This document shows positions 32,394 to 39,850 of a stretch of DNA of 64,000 nt, piece after piece. Positions within the stretch are counted from its first letter, which is position 1, and each line of letters opens with the position of its first letter. Source of the stretch: Halomonas rhizosphaerae (GTDB lineage: Bacteria > Pseudomonadota > Gammaproteobacteria > Pseudomonadales > Halomonadaceae); the NCBI RefSeq assembly GCF_030010555.1, contig NZ_JASCQP010000034.1:1-64000 (forward strand). Direction: 5' to 3'. A program made the position numbers and the translations under genes. The notes beneath the pieces are model-generated. The model worked only from the letters and a program-made list of their open reading frames with translations. It did no database searches and was not told the origin of the DNA.

Positions 32394-32505
32394 GGTCCGG
32401 AATGCGGCAGGCGATTGCGGGCCTAATTTCTCCTGGATATGTCGAAAATGGGACAGGTACGCTCAGTCGCCACTATGCTATGCCATTTCGATCACGGTTA
32501 TTAGA

Positions 32506-33318
32506 TCATGGCATCATGGCCAGTGTCTTCTGCCTGTAGGAAAGGTTTGCCTGTGATTCCAGCTCATCCTGTATATGTCGGTAGAGTGGCAGTAGCTTGG
32601 CGTGGATTTCCCTCTCGGCTTGGTGCTGATCGATATAGAATGCGCTTCTTTTTCCATGAAAATCTATGGTGTCGCCAACCTGAGTGAAGTAGAAACCCGA
32701 CATGGCAAGAAGCCTTGGAAGTTTCGGTTCCATCATGGCAAACACATGTCGGCGGTTAGTCATGCCGACAAGTGCATAGGTAGCCAGGAAAAGACCGACG
32801 ACAATCACGGGGAATGTCTTCTTTTCATCCTGCGTGAACTCCAGGAAAGTGGATTTCACGCTGGCTTCGAGTTCAGCCTTGACAGACCTTCTTCGGAAGG
32901 GAAGAGCTATCGCGAGTCTTGACACCTCACAAATCTCGTCTTTGTCGAGTAGTGCCGGGTGGAGAACGGCATGGGTAAGACTCTGGTCCGCATAGCTTTG
33001 CAGAGGCAGCCTTGTGTCATGACAGTCATCCTCCGAAGACGGCAGCACAAGACGCAGGCACCCGGCCGTTCTCCCACTTCGGCGATGTTCGATCAGGAAG
33101 TGAAGCGAGCGCTCGTCATACTCATCATATTCCAGCCCTTCGCAGGCATCAGAGGGCTCTTCATAGCCAAGCTCATCGCAATAGACCTCATACCTCAAGC
33201 GATATACCTTGCGCTTTTCCTCGTCGCTTGTAGCAAGCCTGAAACGGAATCCGCTCCTGAAGCGTTCAAGCAACTGAGTAGATGACTCTGCGTTGCTATC
33301 AGATGAGCAAGATCTCAT
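32506..33318 (-). CDS. Exosortase-associated / FeeM-like N-acyltransferase
   Basis: A 270-aa GNAT-fold protein of the group labelled PEP-CTERM/exosortase-system-associated acyltransferase, related to autoinducer synthases and N-acyl amino acid synthases. Diagnostic stretches: KVYRLRYEVYCDELGYE (about 37), EYDEYDERSLHFLIEHR and AGCLRLVLPSS (acyl-donor strand), EICEVSRLAIALPFRR (about 128), and FYFTQVGDTIDFHGKR near the end. Expected chemistry is transfer of an acyl-ACP chain to an amine. Its DNA is visibly richer in A and T than surrounding genes, which suggests transfer. The start overlaps the stop of the upstream GGDEF-EAL gene (ATGA), so it is the last gene of that operon. No exosortase is in the window. 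Confidence 0.82.
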   Translation of the reverse strand: MRSCSSDSNAESSTQLLERFRSGFRFRLATSDEEKRKVYRLRYEVYCDELGYEEPSDACEGLEYDEYDERSLHFLIEHRRSGRTAGCLRLVLPSSEDDCHDTRLPLQSYADQSLTHAVLHPALLDKDEICEVSRLAIALPFRRRSVKAELEASVKSTFLEFTQDEKKTFPVIVVGLFLATYALVGMTNRRHVFAMMEPKLPRLLAMSGFYFTQVGDTIDFHGKRSAFYIDQHQAEREIHAKLLPLYRHIQDELESQANLSYRQKTLAMMP

Positions 33319-36200
33319 TCTCTTTTCCTTGAACTGGAAGGATTAGGGGGCTCTTGACCAGCAAGAGTGCCATGAAGAGGGAAGCCGAACGCTTGATGTA
33401 AGGGGACGGGTTTTCCTAAATGGAAGCCCTGCCCGAATGCAATGCCGTAGGATTTCAGTAAAGGCAGCAGGGCCTCCTGATCGACGAACTCGGCGATGGC
33501 CTGCTTGCCGAAGCCTGCGGCAATATCGGCGATGGCCTGGACGATGACGCGGCTCTCGGGGCTGATCGTGAGGCTGCGGATGAAGGAGCCATCGATCTTG
33601 ATGTAATCCACCGGCAGCTGCCCCAGGTAATGGAAGCTGCTGAAGCCCACGCCGAAGTCGTCCAGGGCGGTCCGGCAGCCAAGGTCTCGGACCGCCTGCA
33701 ACACGCCGCGTGCAGTGGAAAAATCGGTAACGGCGGCGGTTTCGGTGACCTCGAGGATGAGGTGGTGGGGGTCGGCACCGCTGGCGGCCAGTTCGTCGGC
33801 CAGGTACTGCTTCAGGCCTTCATCATGCAGGGACTGGCCGGACAGGTTGACCGCCAGGCTGATGCCTCTCTCCTGGAGTTGGCTGAGTATCCGCAGGCTG
33901 TGGCGCAGCACCCAGCGGTCGACCTGCACGATCTGGCCGCTGCGCTCCGCTACCGGGATGAAATAGGCGGGAGACACCAGGCTGCCATCGGCATCGCGCA
34001 TGCGCAGCAGCACCTCGTAGTGCTTCACGTCGCGATCCTCCAGCCGCATGATCGGCTGCACCATCAGCTCGAAGCTCTCCTCTTCCAGGGCGCTGCGCAC
34101 GCGTTCGACCCAGTAGACACGCTCCTGCAGTTCGTCCTTGGCATTCTCTGTCCTGGAGAGCAGGTGCCAGTGCTGGATGCCACTCTCCTTGGCCTTGTAC
34201 ATGGCCACGTCGGCACTGGCCATCAGGTCGGCCGGCGTCGCACCGTGGGTCGGGAACAGGGCAATGCCGATGCTCGCGGTGACCCGGTGACGTCGCCCTG
34301 CGGCCGTGAACCCCAGGCTGTCGAGTAACCGGTCGATATGCTGGGCAACCTGGACCGCCTGGTCCTCGTCGGCATGCTCCAGCAACAGCGAGAACTCGTC
34401 GCCTCCCAGGCGGGCGATGACGCCGCGATGGCCCAGGTTGAGCAGGAGGGTCTCGGCCACCTCTCGCAGCAGACGGTCTCCGACATGGTGGCCGCTGAGC
34501 TCGTTGACCTCCTTGAACTGATCCAGGTCCAGCAGCAGCACGGCACCATGCGACTCTCGCCACAGTGCCTTCTGCAGGGCGTCCTGGAAGTAGCGCCGGT
34601 TGTAGAGCTCGGTCAGGGGGTCGCGTTCGGCCAGCCAGGTCAGGCGGGCCTCCGCGGCCTTGCGCTCGGTGATGTCGAGCCCCACCGAGATCCGCGACAT
34701 GCTCCCGTCAGTGCCGGACGGCAGCGGGGCATGGTACCAGGCGATGGTATGAATGCGGTGGTCCGGGGTCTGCAGGGTGCGTTCCTCCTGCTGCGGCGTG
34801 CCGAAGGCGCCGACCGGAGAAGGGCTGCCCGCCTCGAACACGTCCACGAAGTGGCGGCCCAGCAGGGAGGGCTCGTCCAGGTCCAGCATCGAGCGGGTGT
34901 AGTCGTTGACGAGGCTGATCCGCCCCCTGCTGTCCTGGGCGATGATGAAGACCCGGGCGGTATCCAGCAGGCTGTTCACGAAGTCCCTTTCCTGGGCCAG
35001 TTCCTCGACGCGCTCCGCCAGCTGGTCGCCGCGTTCCTGAACCTCCTGCTCCAGCATCTCGAGCTGTCCCGAGAGCTCCAGCGTGGTGCCTTCCAGCACG
35101 TCGATCTCGTCCGGCAGGCGGTGACGGACAGTCGGAATCGCGGCCCGGACATCGTCGAATCCCCCGCTGGCCAGTGTCGGCAGCAAGCCGGCGATCCGGC
35201 GCAGGCGGGCCATGGGCCGCAGCAGGATCAGCAGCAGCACCAGCTCCGCGGCGATCCAGCCCGCGAGGCCTACCCCCAGCAGGATGCGAGTGTCCTCGTT
35301 GATGGCCCTGATCTGGGCCGAGATATCCGAGACCAGCAGGAAGTACCCGGTGCTGCGCCGGTCTGCGTCCTCGTCCATGCGGACCGCGCTGAGCTCCAGG
35401 TACTGGCCCCGGTGCTGCAGCTGCAGAGGGGCTTGCAGCAGGGCGCTGATCGGTCCGAATTGGGCTGCCCGTTGCAGGACGGGCAGGCTCTCTTCCTGGC
35501 GCGTCAAGGCCAGGAGATAGCCATTCCAGGGGGCGAGATGGCGTCCCTCGGGGAGGTCGCGGCTCTCCATTTGGCCGGTCACCAGCAGGGCCACCTCGGC
35601 GTTGGAGACCTCTCGGGCCTGTCGGGTCACATCGGCCAGCGACCGGGATAGCACGACCAGGCCGACGCTATCGCCATTCACCAGCACCGGAACGGCGGCA
35701 TACTGCTGGCAGTCCGTCGTGCAGCGCAATGCCGTGATAGGCATTTCGGTGTCCATGATTCGCTTTGCCCAGGCCTGGATAGGCAAACTGCCCTCCGGCT
35801 GGCTGGAGCCCCAGCGACCCATGGTCCGTCCCCGGGTGTCCACCACCAGGATCTCGTCGATGCCGGCCTCGAGCTGCAGGGTCGGCCACTGGGACGCCAG
35901 TGCCTCCTCCACTTCCTCCGCGTTGCCCGCCTCCAGAGGTGGTCCGAGGCGTGGCGAGGCCGCGGCCAGGCCCGCCAGCTGGCGAAGGTTCTCCGCCGAA
36001 CGCTGGAGAGCCAGGCGGATCTCGCGCTGCTGGCGCTCATGGTGCTGGTTGCGGCTCTCCTGGAACTGGCGGGTCAGGTTGTCATGGCCCAGCCAGGTGA
36101 ACAGCGCCACGAGCCCGACCAGCAGCAGGCTGCTCAGGGCGATGACACGCCAAGTCAGGCTGAGTCGATGACGAGACCGGAGGGATGCGGGGAGGGTCAT
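33315..36200 (-). CDS. Membrane sensor with PAS, GGDEF and EAL domains
   Basis: 961 aa. A membrane helix (about 18-40), a periplasmic sensor of about 260 residues containing the pair in ALRCTTDCQQYAAVPV, a second helix (about 310-330, LLGVGLAGWIAAELVLLLIL), a HAMP-like linker and coiled coil, a PAS domain (about 410-520), then GGDEF (LGGDEFSLLLEHA, about 598) and EAL (HYEVLLRMRD about 727, VNLSGQS, LEVTETAA, ALDDFGVGFSS, YIKIDGSF). Both catalytic motifs are intact, so synthesis and breakdown of c-di-GMP are both possible. The GGDEF inhibitory RxxD site is absent. It lies 33 bases after an outer-membrane barrel gene and overlaps the acyltransferase gene. Confidence 0.92.
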   Translation of the reverse strand: MTLPASLRSRHRLSLTWRVIALSSLLLVGLVALFTWLGHDNLTRQFQESRNQHHERQQREIRLALQRSAENLRQLAGLAAASPRLGPPLEAGNAEEVEEALASQWPTLQLEAGIDEILVVDTRGRTMGRWGSSQPEGSLPIQAWAKRIMDTEMPITALRCTTDCQQYAAVPVLVNGDSVGLVVLSRSLADVTRQAREVSNAEVALLVTGQMESRDLPEGRHLAPWNGYLLALTRQEESLPVLQRAAQFGPISALLQAPLQLQHRGQYLELSAVRMDEDADRRSTGYFLLVSDISAQIRAINEDTRILLGVGLAGWIAAELVLLLILLRPMARLRRIAGLLPTLASGGFDDVRAAIPTVRHRLPDEIDVLEGTTLELSGQLEMLEQEVQERGDQLAERVEELAQERDFVNSLLDTARVFIIAQDSRGRISLVNDYTRSMLDLDEPSLLGRHFVDVFEAGSPSPVGAFGTPQQEERTLQTPDHRIHTIAWYHAPLPSGTDGSMSRISVGLDITERKAAEARLTWLAERDPLTELYNRRYFQDALQKALWRESHGAVLLLDLDQFKEVNELSGHHVGDRLLREVAETLLLNLGHRGVIARLGGDEFSLLLEHADEDQAVQVAQHIDRLLDSLGFTAAGRRHRVTASIGIALFPTHGATPADLMASADVAMYKAKESGIQHWHLLSRTENAKDELQERVYWVERVRSALEEESFELMVQPIMRLEDRDVKHYEVLLRMRDADGSLVSPAYFIPVAERSGQIVQVDRWVLRHSLRILSQLQERGISLAVNLSGQSLHDEGLKQYLADELAASGADPHHLILEVTETAAVTDFSTARGVLQAVRDLGCRTALDDFGVGFSSFHYLGQLPVDYIKIDGSFIRSLTISPESRVIVQAIADIAAGFGKQAIAEFVDQEALLPLLKSYGIAFGQGFHLGKPVPLHQAFGFPLHGTLAGQEPPNPSSSRKRE

Positions 36201-36233
36201 CTCTGCGGGTTCCTGGCCAGGAGCATTGGGACG

Positions 36234-37454
36234 TCAGAAGCGAAGTGAGAGCTGGAACAGCAGCATGTTCCAGCGACGGCTGGTCTCGGAAGGGTCCGGG
36301 TTATCCTGGACAGGCAGCCAGCCGGTACCATCGACATGGTGATACTCGCCTGCCAGCAGCAGTCTGGGGTGTGGGGTCCACTGAAGCCCCAGAGTCATAT
36401 CCTTCGCATACTGGCTGTGGGCAGGCCCCGCCCCGCTGGCCTCGAATGACCTCCCCGAGCGGTCGTCACGATTGCTGACCAGGTGGTCGTAGCGAACCAG
36501 CCACTGCCAGTCATCAAAAAACCGACGGGTATACTGGACGTACCAGCTCTCGCCTGTGACATCGAAGTTGAAGGCAGGGTTGTTGAAGTTCTCGAGCCCG
36601 GAATTTCGCCGGGCGTATTCACCCGTCAGGCTCCAGTTTTCCTCGTTATACTGCAGCGACAGAATCCATGGGTTGAAGTAGAAGTCACCGTCACTAAGCC
36701 CAGGCACCGAGGAGTCGAAGCGTGCATTGGCGCTGGCCGCGCTGATAGCGGCAACGATCCGTCCTCCATCATGTTCATAGCGGATCTGGCCTATGGCGGA
36801 GCGTTTTGGGTCAAGGCTGCCTGGAACCGAATCGAGCCTCAGGGTTCGGCGCAGGTCGTCTCCTGCCTGCACCTGGCCGACCCCAATTTGCGTTCTCAAT
36901 GAACCTTGGCTGAGGCGTTCCTCGTGGTATAGGGAAACGCCATCGCCTGAAAGGGCCAACGAACGGGTTCTGTCGAAATAGATGGATTGTGGCAACAGGA
37001 TGCTGGGGCGGGTGAAGGCCACATCGCGGGTCTGGTTGTAGAAGCCGAACGGGTTCTTGAAACGACCTAGCTGGATGCCGAAGGTGCGCTGCTGGTTCGA
37101 GAGCATCTGGTAATCGATCAGCCCATAGTCCAGCTTCGGGGTGGCATCGCTGCCATCCCCGCCGGCGCGCCGGCTCAGTACCTGGACGGCCAGCAGCACG
37201 TCCTCGTGGGGCCGCAGCGAGGCATTGGCGCCAATCTCGGTGAACTTGAAACTGCCTTCGTCCTCGCTGCTGGGGCCGAAGAAGTTATTGTCGTCGGTGA
37301 TGATCAGCGCCTGGCTCAGGAAGCCATGTACCTGGAGGGTATCCAGTACGCCTTCGTCGCTGCGGGCCTGGGCAGACAGACCCAGGGCCAGGGCGGCGGC
37401 CATGGCGGTTATGGAGCGGAGATCACTCCATCGAAATGACTTGGACGCGATCAT
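36234..37454 (-). CDS. Outer-membrane beta-barrel porin-like protein
   Basis: 406 aa with a signal peptide (basic MIASKSFRWSDLR, then AMAAALALGLSAQARS with cleavage after AQA). The mature chain shows the alternating aromatic/polar strands of a porin (VHGFLSQALIITDDNNFFG, LQLGRFKNP-type turns, NEENWSLTGEYARRNSG) and ends LLFQLSLRF with the C-terminal Phe needed for barrel insertion. It resembles OprO/P- or DcaP-like porins loosely, and the substrate is unknown. An AAGGGAG site 8 bases before the ATG sits inside the tail of the preceding binding-protein gene (32-base overlap), which indicates coupling. Confidence 0.85.
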   Translation of the reverse strand: MIASKSFRWSDLRSITAMAAALALGLSAQARSDEGVLDTLQVHGFLSQALIITDDNNFFGPSSEDEGSFKFTEIGANASLRPHEDVLLAVQVLSRRAGGDGSDATPKLDYGLIDYQMLSNQQRTFGIQLGRFKNPFGFYNQTRDVAFTRPSILLPQSIYFDRTRSLALSGDGVSLYHEERLSQGSLRTQIGVGQVQAGDDLRRTLRLDSVPGSLDPKRSAIGQIRYEHDGGRIVAAISAASANARFDSSVPGLSDGDFYFNPWILSLQYNEENWSLTGEYARRNSGLENFNNPAFNFDVTGESWYVQYTRRFFDDWQWLVRYDHLVSNRDDRSGRSFEASGAGPAHSQYAKDMTLGLQWTPHPRLLLAGEYHHVDGTGWLPVQDNPDPSETSRRWNMLLFQLSLRF

Positions 37455-37866
37455 CCAGGTACTCCCTTTCAAGATATCCCAGGGCGCCGGGGGTGGTGGC
37501 GACCTGCTCGCGCATCTCCGCCTGGTCGCGAACACGGTCGGGCGCCTGGCCGGTGCCCGAGAACACCATGCGATCCCAGGCGAGCTGCAGCTGGTGCGGA
37601 TAGACGGCCAGCTGCTCCTTGGCAAAGCGCGCATGCACGGGGTGGTTGTTGTCGAGCACGAAGACCCGCACGGCCTGGCCGTTGGGCCAGGTGCGCTGTC
37701 TCATGGCGAAGATGGCGCGGGTGGTATCGCGCTTCAGCTGGCGGGTATTCACATCGGGGTGTGCCACCAGCAGGATCTGTGCCTCTTGGGCAATGGCCGG
37801 TGAGCCGGCCGGCAACAGGCCGGCCAGCATCACGGTGGCCAGGGCCAGGAGGCTCAGGCGCCGCAT
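37423..37866 (-). CDS. Short PstS-like periplasmic binding protein
   Basis: 147 aa with a cleavable signal peptide (MRRLSLLALATVMLAGLLPA, cleavage near AIAQ). The mature ~120 residues cover only one lobe of a phosphate/PstS-type binding fold (QLKRDTTRAIFAMRQRTWPNG, RMVFSGTGQAPDRV, PGALGYLEREYLDDRV). It is less than half the size of transport-linked PstS (about 320 aa), and no ABC permease or ATPase is nearby. It therefore more likely serves as a periplasmic sensor ligand-carrier than as a transporter subunit. First gene of the operon with the barrel, the GGDEF-EAL protein and the acyltransferase. Confidence 0.82.
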   Translation of the reverse strand: MRRLSLLALATVMLAGLLPAGSPAIAQEAQILLVAHPDVNTRQLKRDTTRAIFAMRQRTWPNGQAVRVFVLDNNHPVHARFAKEQLAVYPHQLQLAWDRMVFSGTGQAPDRVRDQAEMREQVATTPGALGYLEREYLDDRVQVISME

Positions 37867-38241
37867 GAAGTGCGCCTCCCCGGCTGGCAGGCATCGGCAA
37901 CGGCGCCTGCCGCCGCCAGGGAGCGGATCAGGACGAATGATGGCATCGGGGGTCGCGTTCCCGTTGTCTGATGAGCGCCAGGTTCATGCACCATGCAGGC
38001 GCGGCTTGCCCGTTACGTGTGTATGAGTCCATGACGCCTTCTCCCTGCAGCCCCTTGGGGCATTATCTTTTTTTATGCCCGATGCGTATCAGTTGTTTCC
38101 CACGATAGGCATCAGGAAGACCATCGTGCCTTTCTGACACGGGTCATTCTTATACGCTACATCACTTTAAGGAAATTTACAGGCCGGCGTATCAACGCGG
38201 AGCGAGAAACCCGGCGACGGAGGGCCGCCGGGGGGAAGGGG
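37867..38241. other. 375-base non-coding stretch between nhaD and the sensor operon
   Basis: No supported protein on either strand. It must hold the end of the nhaD transcript and the promoter of the binding-protein operon, both on the minus strand. The candidate promoter at 38050-38091 is listed separately. A further interrupted inverted repeat, CACGAT with ATCGTG (38101-38128), could be an operator or an RNA hairpin. The region is clearly more AT-rich than the flanking genes. Confidence 0.5.
38050..38091 (-). promoter_or_regulatory. Candidate promoter/operator of the sensor operon
   Basis: On the minus strand an A-tract (complement of 38068-38074) leads into GATAAT (complement of 38062-38067), a good -10 box. 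Immediately downstream is the perfect 12-base palindrome GCCCCAAGGGGC (38050-38061), spanning the expected transcription start. A -35 box is poor, so an activator or an alternative sigma factor could be needed. The predicted leader of about 190 bases before the binding-protein ATG is long. Confidence 0.4.
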
Positions 38242-39738
38242 TCAGCCGAAGACGTGGAAGCTCTCGGCATTGATCCACAGGTGGGCCATCACGCTGGCGA
38301 TGTAGCCCAGGGCGATCACCGGGGTCCAGCGCAGGTGACCCATGAAGGTGTAGTTGCCGCGGGCCTGGCCCATCAGGGCGACGCCGGCCGCCGAGCCGAT
38401 CGACAGCAGGCTGCCGCCCACCCCGGCGGTGAGGGTGATCAGCAGCCAGTGGCCATGGGACATCTCCGGCTCCATGGTCAGCACCGCGAACATCACCGGG
38501 ATGTTGTCGATCACCGCCGAGATCACCCCCAGGGTGATGTTGGCGCCGGTGGCGTTCCAGCCGGTGTAGAGGGCCTCGGAAAGCATGGCAAGATAGCCCA
38601 TGAAGCCGAGGCCACCCACGCACATCACCACGCCGTAGAAGAACAGCAGGGTGTCCCACTCGGCCCGCGCCACACGGTTGAAGACATCGAAAGGCACCAC
38701 GCTGCCCAGGCTCTCGAGCTTCTTCCAGTCACCGCGCTGGCTGTAACGGGTACGCTTGCGCTCCAGGGAGCGCGGCAGGGTGCGGCGCAGGTAGTAACCG
38801 AAGAACTGCAGGTAGCCAAGCCCCGTCATCATGCCCAGCACCGGCGGCAGGTGCAGCAGGGTGTGGCAGGCCACGGCGGTGGCCACGGTGAGCAGGAAGA
38901 GGGCGATGATGCGGCGGGCGCCGCGCTTGAGCCAGACGTCCTCTTCCATGCTGGCCGGCTTGCGGTTCTTGATGAAGAAGCTCATCACCACGGCCGGGAT
39001 CACGAAGTTGATCAGCGACGGGATCAGCAGGTCGAAGAACTCGTAGAACTGCACGATACCCGCCTGCCAGACCATCAGGGTGGTAATGTCACCAAAGGGG
39101 CTGAAGGCGCCGCCGGCATTGGCCGCCACCACGATGTTGACGCAGCAGAGGTTGATGAAGCGCTTGTCGCCCTCGGCGACCTTGGTCACCACCGCACACA
39201 TCAGCAGCGCGGTGGTCAGGTTGTCGGCGATCGGCGAGATCACGAAGGCCAGCACACCGGTGATCCAGAACAGCGAGCGATAGCTGAAGCCCTTGCGGAC
39301 CATCCAGGAACGCAGCGCATCGAACACCCGGCGCTCGTCCATGGCGTTGATGTAGGTCATCGCCACCAGCAGGAACAGCATCAGTTCGGTGAACTCGAGC
39401 AGGGTCACGCGGAAGGCGTGCTCCGATTCGGTGGGCATGCCCGCCTTGACATAGACCCAGCCGATCAGCGCCCAGATGATGCCGGCCGCGACCAGGACCG
39501 GCTTCGACTTGCGCATGTGGATCTTTTCTTCGGCCATGACCAGGGCGTAGGCCAGCACGAAGACGGCGACGGCGAGCATGCCCACGAAGGAGCCGGTCAG
39601 GTCGAGCTCGCCGGTGGCGGCGAGCGCGGGCCCGCTGGCCAGCAGCGAGAGCATGGTGAGCACGAGCATGCCCGGCCAACGGGCGATTTGCCGTGGCCGG
39701 GGGGGTATACGACAGGTTGTCAGCATGGCTGCGATCAT
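38242..39738 (-). CDS. nhaD: Sodium/proton antiporter NhaD
   Basis: A 498-aa NhaD antiporter of the ion-transporter superfamily, exporting sodium in exchange for protons at alkaline pH and high salt. It has about twelve helices. Conserved marks: FVLAYALVMAEEKIHMRKSKP, the helix ending FRVTLLEFTELMLFLLVAMT, GVLAFVISPIADNLTTALLMC, NIVVAANAGGAFSPFGDI, and GVISAVIDNIPVMFAVLTM. The start at 39738 is chosen among several Met codons; the true start could be the next ATG (39726). Consistent with a salt-loving host. Likely monocistronic, between the AsmA-like gene and the sensor operon. Confidence 0.93.
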   Translation of the reverse strand: MIAAMLTTCRIPPRPRQIARWPGMLVLTMLSLLASGPALAATGELDLTGSFVGMLAVAVFVLAYALVMAEEKIHMRKSKPVLVAAGIIWALIGWVYVKAGMPTESEHAFRVTLLEFTELMLFLLVAMTYINAMDERRVFDALRSWMVRKGFSYRSLFWITGVLAFVISPIADNLTTALLMCAVVTKVAEGDKRFINLCCVNIVVAANAGGAFSPFGDITTLMVWQAGIVQFYEFFDLLIPSLINFVIPAVVMSFFIKNRKPASMEEDVWLKRGARRIIALFLLTVATAVACHTLLHLPPVLGMMTGLGYLQFFGYYLRRTLPRSLERKRTRYSQRGDWKKLESLGSVVPFDVFNRVARAEWDTLLFFYGVVMCVGGLGFMGYLAMLSEALYTGWNATGANITLGVISAVIDNIPVMFAVLTMEPEMSHGHWLLITLTAGVGGSLLSIGSAAGVALMGQARGNYTFMGHLRWTPVIALGYIASVMAHLWINAESFHVFG

Positions 39739-39850
39739 CCTGAGGCAGGAGGTGGGGGAAGGGTTAGAAAGCGGCAGAATCTTATCACAGCGTGTTGCGA
39801 TGCAGTATGCCACTTATTTATTACCCCCGATTCTTTGGTAGGGGGAGAGG

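Noticed and set aside
39824..39845. CCCCC/GGGGG hairpin between the AsmA-like gene and nhaD
   Set aside because: Only five pairs with a 12-base loop and no T-run on either strand, so not a credible terminator.
39739..39850. Possible sodium riboswitch ahead of nhaD
   Set aside because: The position is attractive, but the leader is only about 110 bases and I see no match to a known sodium-sensing RNA structure.
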